NCBI GenBank assembly: GCA_910591455.2
Contig: OU342806.1
Location: 5,793,478 to 5,857,477 of the forward strand
Direction: 5' to 3'
Length of the DNA stretch: 64,000 nucleotides
From: Pholis gunnellus
Lineage: Eukaryota > Chordata > Actinopteri > Perciformes > Pholidae
A model generated the notes under the pieces. It did not search any database. It saw nothing but the letters and a program-made list of their open reading frames with translations, and was not told where the DNA came from. This document shows positions 1 through 13,200 of this stretch, piece after piece. A program made the position numbers and the translations under genes. The stretch's first letter is position 1. Every line of letters begins with the position of its first letter.

Positions 1-2733
1 CTGAGTGGTTTGTGAAACCGCCACTGATACCAAAGATACTGCAGCCTACCGGTCCCAAACTGCCTAGGGGGATACAAACCAAAAAAAAAGAAAAGAAAAA
101 AAAAAAAGCCCCCCCCTTCCCCAGTCTTTGCCCAAAACTGTACAGACAGACTGATATCACCCACACACACACATACACACACACACACTCATACAAACAG
201 CGCAGTCAGACTGCATCGTGCCACACAGGAGGAGGTGGCTGCCTTGCAGACAGAGTTGAGTGCCTTTTCCCTTCAACCACGGGTGGGACTGCACTGGACA
301 CACACACACAGCCATGCGGGTGCATGCACATAGCTGCACACCCATTTACAAACATGCACTCACATTCAGACAACGCACCCATAATTGGATGGACGGAAAG
401 CGAGGGGGAGGGGGGGGCCAAAGAGAGGGACACAGAGTGGGGGCTGTGTCAGCATTTTCTCCCATATTGACTTTCCATCTTGATACACTAGAATACAAGC
501 ACTTTATCATGTAGAAAGTCTATAAAACATTTTCTATACACTATTTATTTGAAACAAAATTATATGTTACTCCTTAATCTGTCAGAGTCTTTGTTACTGT
601 ATCGTTGATCTTCTAGTAGCTCAGAGCCTTTACGTTTTCTTTCTTATTTTATCCTCTCCGCCCGGTGTGCTCAGACTCTCGGCCACTTCGCCTCTCTCGC
701 ATCAGAGATATTTTTGTGTAACAGAGAAAGAGGGGGGTAGAAAGGCAGAGGCTCTAGGCGCTCGTAGGGCTGTAGTTGTGAAACCTTAAACACTTCATGT
801 CTCTCTCTATCTCCACTGCGTGCAAGCACAGAGGCTTCACTAGAAAAGTGTGGAAGACTCACTGACAGTTTATAGACACAAATTCTCTCCTCCCTCCGCC
901 TCGTCTGTCCAGTCGACCTCTCCCCCTGGCTAGTGCTAAGACCCGGTAGGCTTGTGTTGACAATTAATTCTGAAATACCTCAAAAACCTTTCATGTAAAC
1001 TTTATGTAATTTAAACTGAAAATAATACTGCTAATGATAACAATGATTATGAAACTATGATACTATGATAGTTAGTTTTGGAACTTGTGACTTGAAGCTT
1101 TATACTGTTAAATTCCTTTTATTTGTTTGCTCATTTTTCTCGTACGTTCTCTTGTTTGTTTTTGCTACGGCATGTACTTACTGTTTTCATAAAGGAAAAG
1201 ACATTGTGAATGTTTCTGTGAAGGGTTGCGTGAGAAAAGAAGAGACAGAAGCGAAGGCTAGAATCGAGAGAGAGAGAGAGAGAGAGCGAGAGGGGGGGGC
1301 AAGAGCTGCTCACTTTAGATGTTTAGTTCAAAGCTCTGTCCAAGGCGGGTACGTTTAAAGGAAAATAACAAAAACAAAAAAAAGAAAAGAAATAATATGA
1401 TTTGGGCTGAATTCTTTACCAAAAATGTGATGTTAAACCAAAGGAGGAATAATCTTTTACTCATCGTTGGCTTTCTTCTGCCTTTAATTTTGTCTTTTCT
1501 CTGAAAAAAAAAAACTATTTCACAGTTACTTTTGAAGGTTCCTGGGTGTGTTCAAGTGCTCCTGATGTTCTTAGAATATTAAAGACCAGCACCTCCTATT
1601 GAAAAGAAGGTGCGCTTTTTTCTTTTGTGCATGGATATTGTATAACTGTATAGAAACCAACAGGAATGACCTGTGATTTTGTGGGGAGAGGAGGAGGATG
1701 GAAAGACGTGGGAGTGGGTGGAAAAGGGGTGGGGGATATTTTGGTATTCAAAACAAACAAAAAAAAAAAGGGTGGGAGGATTTGGGTTTTAGGCGTTGGA
1801 GGGGTCCTTGTTTTTAGAATTTCCGTCACTGTTGGATTCACTGGTTGTGTGCATGTGTTGTTGCAACCCTTACCCTATCCCCCTGTTTCTTTGATGTATA
1901 TAAATCCAGACAGTAGGGGGCAGTGTGTGCTGGGGGAGGTCAAACTCCTCTCCTCCCAATCAATAGCATTCAATCTTCATTCCTCAGCTTGCGGTCCTCA
2001 CTCGGGTCCTGAAATGTGTGTCTTGCTTTTCCAAAGACGGGCTGTTTACTTGGAGTTAATCAGAGGGACACACACAGGCCCGAGCGGCCTTGAATATACC
2101 TGTATGTCTGTCTACATGCTTTTCTTCAATCTGTGTATGTGTGTTCATTTGTACCTACGTGGAAGACAAAGTGTTTCTTTTTTTTTTTTTATGTTCCTTT
2201 GCTATGGGTTGCAATATTTGTCATGCGAAAATTTGAAACCATTTCTTACTGACTGACCGACCAACCAACCGCAGTACCATTTGGCAACTGATGATCCGGC
2301 ACGAAATGTCGCCAGCATTTACTGTCAAACAGCGTATGTGCGTGTCATTTCACTGTGGGATCGAATGTCGCCAATGGGACTGGTGTAGACACCCCCAGTC
2401 ACACTGTGCTCTCCCTCTTCTGTTACCTGTTAATCAATCAGAACCAAGTGTCTTTGTGATGGTAGAAGACAATCAGTTTCAAAACAAGAAAAAAAAGGTA
2501 GAGAGAGGGCAGGCCAGTGGGGAGGAGGAAGGGGAGGACGAAAGAACAAAATCAAGGGAAAAGAGGCTCTCTGAATTGTGACGAGCTGTAGTGCCCGACT
2601 GCCAAACGACTGCCCCATCGCCCCCCCCCCCCCGCTCTCCCAAAACACCCATCTTCCCATCCCACTCGGTTACACAACACTCCAAACCGAAACAATTCAA
2701 ATTCACTTCCTCCTCATCTGCTGTCACTTTTCA

Positions 2734-2761
2734 CCCCCCCCCCCCCCCCCCCCCCCCCCCC
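2734..2761 (+). repeat. Poly-C run (28 C)
   Basis: An uninterrupted run of 28 cytosines. Shorter C runs lie nearby at about 2,622-2,633 and 3,047-3,059. Such runs are prone to length errors in sequencing. Confidence 0.9.
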
Positions 2762-3843
2762 TACTGCCACAATGTAGTGCACTGCAGGAGTAGAGAACAA
2801 GAGCTGTGGTGCAAAGAACATACTTCCCATCACCCGCCACGACTTCCTGCTAATCTAACGATGATGTAACCAGCCGCGAGGAATAAAAATGGCTCCGGTT
2901 GGTGGCTTTTGCACAGAGAACTATGCAAACACCTGACCCCCCCAATCTTAATCGTTGCTGCTGGGTCAGAGTGTATAACCCTCTACCCCATCCCCTCCCT
3001 CCCCTCAACATTACGACACTCCCGCTCACACTTTGACCTCCATGACCCCCCCCCCCCCCACCCCCACGCCCACGCCCCTGAGCCCAGAGTGGCCGGAGAC
3101 ACCCCCAGTCACTCAGGGTACAGTAGAGAGTGGCTGGGGAGAGGAGAGCACTACAGCGCCCCATGTTTCACCACACTGATGTCATACAGCATGTCATGAA
3201 TGCCCCAAACTGCCATTGACATCAAAATGGAGTCCATGTTGATGTTTGCAAGCCGATCCTCCCCGCTCATGGCTCCATTGTTCTACAATGTTCGACTGTC
3301 TTTGTCCCCAGCGCCAAGGAAGGGCCACAATCAATGCAAAGATGCTTACATTGTACTTACCTAAGTTTACAAAGTCGTCTGGAGACGGTGGCTTATATTG
3401 CACTCGGACCGACAGACAGACACACAAACAGACACAGGCACATGCTGGAGAGGGTGAGTCTGCCTTTTGAGAGTGTTTGCTGAAACCAAAGATGAAATCA
3501 GAGGTATGACAATCTGGCTACCTAACCTAGGAGACAAGGTTGAGCTCTCTGGGCTGCTCTACGGGTCCTGTGATTTACCAGCCATGTGGACATTCCACCT
3601 CTTGCACTTAAAACACACACATACATATACATACCCTGGTGTAGTCCCCCCCCTCCCCCCCATCCACAAACACACCTTCAACCACACAGAAACAAGGGGT
3701 AAACCCACTCACTACGTCTGGTCAGAAAGCCTCTTTTCCCTCCTCCCACTGCAGAAGCCGGAGAGCCTGTGGAGGACTTTTAGTTTCACTCTAGTTGAGA
3801 CTTTTGTGAAGGAAAAAAATCTGAGTAATAACTGTTACAGAAA

Positions 3844-3906
3844 AATAAAAACTTAAAAGGATAATATGGGTAAAATTGCGTGTTTTGAAATAAATTAACA
3901 AATAAA
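3844..3906 (+). terminator. Cluster of plus-strand poly(A) signals
   Basis: AATAAA occurs at 3844-3849, 3889-3894 and 3901-3906, followed at about 3,925-3,952 by T/G-rich sequence resembling a downstream processing element. This fits the 3' end of a plus-strand transcript coming from the left. Confidence 0.45.
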
Positions 3907-4121
3907 ACAATTGTAAAACAAAGATGTGCTGTCGGTTTATTGTGTTTGGTTTGATCTTCAAAGGAAATCCCCCGAGACTCCCGCAGATAGAAATTAGATT
4001 TTTACCACAACAGTGTGAAACAGGAAAGATCAGAGATGTTCATGTAGAAGTAAACTGTCCATGTAAAGACAATAAACAAGATGTATAGTACAAACTGTAT
4101 TTTGTATATTATATCATATAC

Positions 4122-4127
4122 TTTATT
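4122..4127 (-). terminator. Likely poly(A) signal of the flippase gene
   Basis: The plus-strand TTTATT reads AATAAA on the minus strand, about 127 bases after the flippase stop codon. It lies only about 215 bases from the plus-strand poly(A) cluster, so the two transcription units end very close together. Confidence 0.5.
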
Positions 4128-4253
4128 GGAAAAAGTAGCAATACAAAAGATGAGTGTAGGCTCTACTAACAATTGCCCACAAAAATATGTTTTCAGTACA
4201 AACACATGACGAATCATCTTTTAAATTCTATGCTGCAGCAACAATCTATGTTA

Positions 4254-7200
4254 TCAAATATTTGTTACATGATTATTGTTCTTCATGTGAATCTCGACTT
4301 GTGAGTCAGTGGGGTTGTTACTTGCAGTCACCTTCTCATCCACCGTCGGCACGGTGCTGCGGATGCAGGTCCGTGAAGTGATGTGGCGCCCGGCCCCGGC
4401 CCCCTGAGAGAGGGCGTAAGAGGAACGGCGAAGAGGCGTCCCCCTTCTCAACTTTGACCTCAGCTCCACCGTCTGATGGGACGCGCTGTGGACCTACATC
4501 ACAGACAGGTGAGAGTGACCATTTGCCATGACAGCTCATGCTTTTTGTTTTTATGGAAATTAAATCACAATGACTTGTTGAATTGGAAACAACTCAGATA
4601 AGGTACACAGCTCTGTCGTCTTACAACTCAAAAATAATATGAAATGGCAACTACATTCAGTATCATCAGCAGCACATTTTCCTCTCAGAACCCAGTAGGA
4701 TGAACACAACTGGACAATCGTCACTGAGAAAAATAGTGAAAATATTACACAACTGTGAAAGTCTTCTAAAGTTTCGGAAAAGGGCTGAGATTGATGTGCA
4801 GTTCCTTACTGCTGTGTTCTTAATCGTCCCACCAATTTCAATGGATATTATGTTTTACATCCAAGTGACTGCTAAATGTTTTCATTTCCAGTTTTAAACT
4901 ATTTTTTTTCCCTTACTGTCTTAAGGACACGAGGTGAATATAACAAGTTTTGATATACATTCTCTAGAATAGAAATCGGAACATTGTATATAACCAGGTT
5001 CATTTTGTTAACATATTAGAGACAAAGGTTTTTACAGATGTAATATTGGATATCTCTTTCTATCACTCCATGAATCACAAAATACTGTCAACCTCCATAA
5101 AAAAACAAACATTCTCTCCATGTTTTTAGGAGTAAAATGTTGTTTAAATCAGGCTGTGAATGATATATGAACAAACCCCACTGTAAAAACCTCCAGAATA
5201 TAGATTGGAATGAATCTAGAAAGTGTGCTGTAATGAAAATGCTACTGAAGTGGAGATTTATGGCTCAAAGTCTGAGAGTGTGTTGTAAAATTACATGCAT
5301 TTTTCAAGACACTCAAGTGAATATGGTAATACATTTTAACTAATAAATATCACCATGAGACATCCCCAGCTTATTACTTACATTAAGATGATTCTGAAAT
5401 GTTATGTTTAAATATGCAAATTATCTAATGCTAACCTTTAGTGGATTTAGGAGAAAGTAAAATCAACACCTAAACGATTATTTTAGATGTTTTCTTTAAA
5501 CTAGTCTGGAAGAAGACATCTTTCAAAATCTAAAAAATGAAAAAGCATTAAAAAAAAACACATTGTTTTTGCCTGTAGCGTCTCGCCATCTTGCACATTA
5601 CTCACCTTGTGTTTGTCATGCATGGTGAGGATGACATTGAGAGCCAGAGCGGTCAGTGAGGGCAAAACAGCCGTCCAAGTAGCGAGCAGAGCTGCGAGCC
5701 ACACGAGTGGATCGATGAAGGCCTTATCAGACGCACCTGATGAAAAGCACACACAGAGCGATCAAACCTGTTCACAGGGATGATGACAGATCATCGGATC
5801 AACATTAAAAAAATCATTAAAATTGATATTTTCTTCTTGCGTGTTTTGATTGTATGGTTTTTTTTTTCAAACAATTGTTTTGATATTATTTGTCTCCAAG
5901 TGAATCAAGTCCTGCAGTTTTCTGCAGTAATGGATGTTAAAATGGCCACAGAGAGGAGCAACATCCCTCAAATGACAGAAAATAGGCGTGCACTGAGATG
6001 AGCAGAAATGTACCGATAAAGAAATAGTCCGTGGGTGATTTCTTAAACAGCATGGCGCTTTGGGTGATCCTGGTACAGATGAAGAAAAGCACCACAGAGA
6101 CCAACACGGTTACTGCATTGAACTTCGTCCAGTATCTGGTCAGCAGCGCAATCTGGAAGACGAACAGAAACACTGTAATCAGAGGAGAATGGCTCATCTG
6201 GATAAACAGCCTTCCTCCTCACCCTCTGTTCCCAAAGAGTCCCCAACTGGCCTCCTGATTAGTTTTACTGATCACCACGTTAGCAAGTATCACTAGCATG
6301 CTCCTGTATTGACTGTTCAGGTTACTAAATTACTAAAATTACTACAATTTCAAAGAAAAAATGTAATTCCCGCACTCACTTATCACATCTGCATTGATTT
6401 ATTTTAACCAACCAACTCTTAGTATAGTGCATCTAAAATCTATTAGGTTTAGAGTGCGATAGTAAGCTGCTAAATGTCATATTCACTATTTGCTATGTGA
6501 AGATATAGTGGAGTAATGTCTACCTATGGCTATCTCACTGCCGCCGCTCTGCACTGGTGGTAACAGCTGATAACTCCGTCATGATAATTGGAAGTGTTGC
6601 ACCCACCCTCCGGTTACCCCATCAGGTAAACACTATACGATCTTTCAGCACATTTGACGTTGTTTACACGGTTAGCGCTGTTAGCACCGTTAGCTGCAAG
6701 CCACCGACTCAGCGGTCACCATGGTGAGAGGCAATCGAAATGCTCCCAATTTTGTATACATCACCTTTAAAGATGTAAATATAACGGTAGGTTTAACAGC
6801 ATATATATTGTTTTCTATTGTATTGTTCTATTGTGTCTTATATATATATATATTAAATACATACGCACACATATACACCATTAACGTTTTTAACTTTTTT
6901 GTTCCTCAGGGGAATTGAGTCCTTGCACCACTAAGGAGACAAAGCAAGTGGTGTGCATGTTGCCTTCTACTCATCATATCATTTTAATTGTCATAAAAAT
7001 TTGCCTTTTTCTTTGCTACTCCGGCTGCAGTTAGTCAAATTAGATTTCATAATTTCGAAAATGAACAAACTTTTGAATAAAAGCTCTTTTTACTGTCATA
7101 ACATCCCATTGTGACATCAACAGTGAATTTAATTGAGGGTGTATAGCAGGTTATGTAATAATAATAATATCAAACAATCCTCTTCTGTTCTCACATTACA

Positions 7201-10200
7201 TTTTAATCAACTTTGACTTGTGACAACGAGTTTCTGTGGTTCACTTGCATGTATGACAAAATGTGATCCTGACCTCAATGTTGGCAGTGAGCGTGGCTGC
7301 CAAGGCAACAGTGACTGCCATGGTCTGGAAGTCATAGGCCGTGTCGTAATAGGCTCCAAGCGGGATGAAGAAGAGTACAAGTGATGTGTAGACAGCATAC
7401 AGGAGTGATAAAGACAGCACGAGAGGGCTGGAGAGCTCCTCTCTCTGTCCAGTCTTGTACAGCTCCGGCCACTTCAGGCTGCTGTCTGCATTCACGTCCT
7501 AAAAACACAAAAAGACGCAGGATGAAGCATTAGGACTTAGAACTTAAATATTTCAAATAATATCAATAGTGAAATATCCTTTGTAAAAACCTCCATCTCT
7601 TCAACTGACTCACCTGTTCAAAGAAGGCCACACACATAACTGGGAACGCTGTGTAGAAGGATGTGTAGAGAGCGATGAACCAATTCTCATACAAAGACTG
7701 CAGGAGAGAAATAGATGATGGAATCACTACAGGATGCTTTCTCCATGTTTAACTTCAGTTCATTATGTGACTCCAAATGGATAGGTAACATTTTTTGGAA
7801 GTGGGGTTGCATGAGGCGCTTATTCATAGTCAGTGTATCACCTACAGTAGATGGTGGTCGTTACGCCCCCAGTTCGGAGAAGCAGGAGAACCAGCCCCGG
7901 AGCAAAGCAATGTAGTGCAGTGGGCAGCGAAACCTCACCGCTTTACCTTCCCGTCAGACTGTCCTTCTTCAACTGGGAACTGAAGCGCCATCTATGCTCT
8001 CTCCAAAGCCACAATAGTCCTTTGACAAAAACAGTCATTTTGCATCGCAGAACACCGGAGTTGCTGGTCTACTGCTGCCTGAATCGGTTGGTTTGTTTGT
8101 GTCATTGTGTGACTTTGGTGTTTTAAAAAGGTTTGTTTGGATTCACCAAAGTCACACAATAACGCAAAGAAACCAGCAACTCCTGTGTTCTGTGAGGTAA
8201 AATTACTGTCGTTTGTTTAAATGGAGTCTTGTGGCTTTGAAGAGAATATACAGAACATACAGAACGGCTTCAGTTCCCCGTCGGAAAGGTAAAGTGGTAA
8301 AAAGTTTCTGAATATGGCAACTCAAAATGATAATGATTTTTTTTACCCATCTTTCTTTCAGGTGGGTAAAATAAGTTTTGCTGCTGCCGTCCAGAGCAAT
8401 AGATTGCTTTGCTCACGTGCCAATACTCGACCGCCATCCACTGACTATGGGTAAGTACCTCATACAAACCAGTATAAAAAATCCTAACAATCCATTTAAC
8501 TCTCATCCATGTACAGTATGTCTAACCTGAGCACTGAAGCCGTTGAAGAAACCGAACCATATGTGCACGAGAGCAAAGCCACAGGTCTTATACAAGAAGA
8601 AGCACAAGAAGAAGGAAATGCGCCGGTAGGACCAGCGTCCATGGACCAGGAGCAGCCTCTGCAGAAATCTGAACTGGGACAATGCATAGTCGGCGTTCTG
8701 CACCGCCTGACCTCCCTCCACTCCTGCTAGTCCCACACCAACATGAGCCGCTGGTGTTGGGAGCAACAGAGAAAAGAAAAGACACGGATCGAAAAAGAGA
8801 GAGAAAATGTAAAAACATATTACCAGAAAGCCCAATGTACCCAAATTTAATTAGTACACCGATCAGTAAGATTTGGCAACAATTAACAGCTACAAAACAC
8901 ACACCTGTGTCATCTTTTCCTTCAACCTGACTTACTCTTGATCATATTTACATCATTGGCACCGTCCCCGATGGACATGGTGACAGAGCTGGTGTGTTTT
9001 CTGACCAACGTGACGATGTCAGCCTTCTGTCCAGGTGTGACACGACAGCATAGCACCGACTGACACTGTTCTGCCAGGCTCATGAACGAGGCCCCCCATT
9101 CTGGTCTCTGGTCAAACTCTGCCTGGAGCACAACAGCATCAAACGGCTCAGTTTTTGGTTATATTATCATTATTTCTCAGAAGTTGGTAGAGACAAAAGC
9201 AGAGCTAAAAAGGAGAGTGAATATTGGAGTAACAATCATCAGGTAGGCACAAACATGACTCCAAATGAATGCTAATGTGCCTCCTTATGTAGAATATATT
9301 TATCTACTAGATATGCAACTGTTTGTTAACCAGTTTGCCATATCAGTGTTTTGTTTACAGCTCGTTTCCCCAAGTGGCCAAAAAATCAAGTACAGTGGAA
9401 ACCGCTCATAGTGATCACGGTTACAATGATCAACCGCATATATTGATCAAAATGCTTGGGACAGAATCATTCCTATAAAGATGCTGTTTAAAACATTCGC
9501 TTATAGCTGTCAAGAAGTCGGCTTAAAGTGTTCATTTAGGGTCTTTTCACAAATGACAACATGTGATTTTTTTTACTTTGTACCCATGAACATTTAGCTG
9601 ACTGTAACCCGTCGTCTTCCGGCTGGCTACCTGAGGTTGGTGCATTGAAATCATGACGTGAAAAAGAAAGTAATTTTCTCTCAATGAGAAACATAGTCTC
9701 CTCAAAGCTTATGAAGAGCCGAAGATGCAGCAGTGAAACTTGTTCTTCAGCCTACTGTGTGAAGTTTACTAAAAACAACGAGAAACAGTCAGGCTGCTAG
9801 TGTTGAAGACAGAAATCAAACGCACACTGGGAAAAGCACCCGTGGTTGAAGCCTCGTTGGAAACAGCTGTACTGTGAAACAGTGAATACAATTCAGCAAA
9901 TGGCAAAGCTGTCTGTTTCAAATTTTATATTCATGTAATAAATAAATAAATGTCAATTAGCAGGTAATCCGCATGAGAAATAAAGCAAAAACTAAATAAA
10001 TTGGTTATAATAATCATCTGCTTATGGAGATTAATTTGACCCAAACAGACTTGATCACTATAAGAGGATTCTAGTTGTATTACAGGTTTAAGAAAAAAAC
10101 GTTAGATCTAAAAATTCTACTTTGTGACCAATACACAATTAAAATGTAAACAGCACAAGAGCCTTGAGTTTCCACTGTGCTATCCCATTCTCTGACATTA

Positions 10201-13200
10201 ACAACACGGTGTTTCATCATACAGAGCCATGTGTAAACTATAGCACGACAGCTAATTGGCCTTTTAAAAACTATTTTAGTAACCCATTGCCTGTATGTCC
10301 AGTGTTTACCAGCTCAGGTCCAGTGAGGACCACGGCGGTTTTTGCTCCAGCCGAGTGCTTGTCTACAGCCCACAGCTCTGTATGTCTGGCCTTGATGAAG
10401 CTGACCCCTGGGTCTGGGGACTGGAGTATCTGTCTGCAGGGGCAAACATACAAAGATCAATGAGCTGGTGTGAGTGTGTGCGCGAGTGTGTTTGTGTGTG
10501 TGTGTGTTTTTATTTCATCATTGCTAACCTCAGCTCCTGCCATTCCAGTAATCTGGTCTCAGGATCCAGTAGCTTGCAAGAATATCCAATATTCACTGCA
10601 GTCTCTGCAAGGATGAGGAAAGAGCGAGCAGGAAAAGACAGAAACCACAGTGAGACATGTCGGCATGAGACAAGTGGCGTCGCTCCCATCTCCTGCTGCA
10701 GTATGTCACAATACCTTTTTTGTCCCCAGTCAGTACCCATACTTTAAGGCCAGCCTGTTGAAGCAGTGCAATGGTCTCAGGAACGCCCTCTTGAAGCCGA
10801 TCCTCTATCGCGGTCACCCCTATAAGCTACGAAAAAAGGAAAGTTCAAATGAGTTACTTTGTGCTCCACACATACGAAACCTGAATTTGGGGAAAAGTTA
10901 AGGGCAGAAACCGATAAGCTTGATTTAAAAGACTTTGTGTCAATGGTCAGCTTTACCACTTTAAGTAGCGGACTGAAAATAAACATTTAAAAATCACATT
11001 GCGGGCGAGCCCACCTGCAGCTCTCTCTCCATCTGATCGTATAGCTTTTCCAGGAGTGCGTCACGGTCAACGGTCGCCATGGCAGCAGACTGGGCCAGAG
11101 TCTTACTCCACTGCTCCCACGATGCCTCGGGAACAGATCGAACCGCAACACACAAAGTCCTCAGACAGGCCTGGGCAAACAACTGACAGGAGATAAGTTA
11201 ACACATTATTATAGGCTGCACATTAGTTACTGAGTGATTTTATAGGCAAAATTGAGAAACTGACAAAGGAGACACGAGATAAACACTGCGGTTCATGCCT
11301 CAACTATCTCAATATAAGATTGCTGCCACATTCTTGAAAAGTCTATCGATCAAGAACTTTTAGCTTCTCAGATGCTCAATGCAGTGTGTACACGCGTTGA
11401 TAATCAGACAGCGATGGAAGATATTGTACGTTGAGTAGAGATGATCACGACGAAGAGACTCTATAAATTAGTATTATTATTATTTGACTGATTACTGGAG
11501 AAACACCTTTACTGGTCTTTAAGTACATATGTTTCAGCCATGCTAGCAGCTTGGGACCAGGAATGGCAATGTTGGTACGGTCGGTCGGTCCACCAACAAC
11601 AACAACTGGATAAATTGCCATGAAATTGTGTTCATATATTCATTGTCCCCAGAGGATGAACCCTATAGCTTTTAGCGGTGCTCCCTCTAGCTTCAGCATG
11701 AGGTTGACATGTTGGGCTTTCAGTGATAATCTTGACAACTATTGGATGGATTGAATTTGGTAGAGATAGTCACAGAGCACAGAGGATAAATCCTAATGTC
11801 TTTCCTGATGCCATGACTTTTGATCTGGTGCATCTAATTACAGTTTTAAGTGTAGTGTCTGGATGGATTGCCATGTAATTTAGAACGTTAATGTTCTCCT
11901 GAGGATTAACGCAAATGTGTCTAATACTTTGGTTTTTGTTCAGATACATGCAAAATCAAAACAACCACTAGAAACCCATGGGAGAAGAAAATGTTCCTGT
12001 AGATATGGAATTACACAATTTCAATACTGTAACATTGGAATCAGATATTCTGGGCTACATATAGCAACAGTGAGTGTTTTTTTCTTCTTCTTCTAAAATT
12101 ACACAGTAAAACAGTTATTTAGGTTTTATCACTGAAAATAGAAACATACTTTGTCTACTCAGTGGCGGCAACTAGCCCAGTGCATTCTGGTTGTTGTAAG
12201 TGTTCTACTTTAGAGCAAAAGGGAAAAACACAAACCTATTTCTCCGTTTTCTCTGGTCATGTAGTCTTAATTTCTAAAGTATTTGCACCTTTCATAGAAA
12301 GCCTAGTTTCATGAAAAGCCTATCTTTCCAGTGACGAAATGCTTCTTTATTACTGAAATGGAAACCAAAAGATACTAAGAGTGTCATATAAAAAGTAGGC
12401 TCAATAACAGCACACAGTAACGGTTCAGTAGAAACTCCAGTTCACCTCCAGGGCACTTTCAATCCTTTCCTGATTCGGAGAGTCCTTCTGCAGTCTCTCC
12501 AGGATCACAATGTCTGCCCCTTTACAGTACAGCTTTAACCCACCCTCCGGCTCCCGCACTGAAAAAAAAACCCAGTATGGACACATTTTTCAGAAAAGAT
12601 GTTGACATGGAAGAACTTAGCATAAGTACAATTATAAAACATAAGAATAAATTGTAGATATGTTTGTTAGTGTGTATTCACAGAGCTACTCTCACCCAGT
12701 ACAGACATGCGTCTTCTCTGGCTGGTAAAGTCCAGCAGTGCCAACAGCTGATATTGGCGAGTGACACCCAGCTCGGAGACAACGATAAAGTCTCTTGTCC
12801 TGGAGAGAAAGGCCCAGCCCAGCTCCCTGGCTGCACCAACAAGAGCTTCCTCATCTGGGGACGCAGCCTGGTAAACCGGAGCCTCTGGAGGAATGAAGCC
12901 AACATGCAAGGTGGATGTAAACAAGTTGTCTTCCGGAAAAACCACAAAAACACAGTAGAAGCATGAATCCCACACACATTTCATCAGGAATAAACCAGTG
13001 TTTTCTGAAGTTTGACACTTTTCTCAGATGGAGGACGAGAGCTGACACTACTTTGATCTGTATCACAAACAGAAGTGGATACTCTCACACAAACACAACC
13101 TTCTTTCCACTCTGCCATGACGGTGTGACATAGAGACAGCGCTCTGAAGAACTGTCTGCTCAATGGACACTGCTGTCCTCTGAGCTTCTCCAACAGGGCG

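Larger units (their letters stand above)
1..3920 (+). other. Probable long 3' UTR of an upstream plus-strand gene
   Basis: No ORF here looks like a protein; the open stretches come from AC, GA and poly-C tracts. The region ends in a cluster of AATAAA motifs followed by GT-rich sequence, as expected at a plus-strand 3' end, and the flippase gene converges on it from the right. In human, ATP8B3 lies tail-to-tail with ONECUT3, and ONECUT transcripts have very long 3' UTRs, so this could be onecut3 3' UTR. That identity is inferred from gene order only. It could equally be plain intergenic DNA. Confidence 0.3.

Noticed and set aside
12..470. A 152-codon plus-strand open frame at the left edge
   Set aside because: It is built from poly-Lys and Thr-His tracts encoded by A runs and AC repeats.
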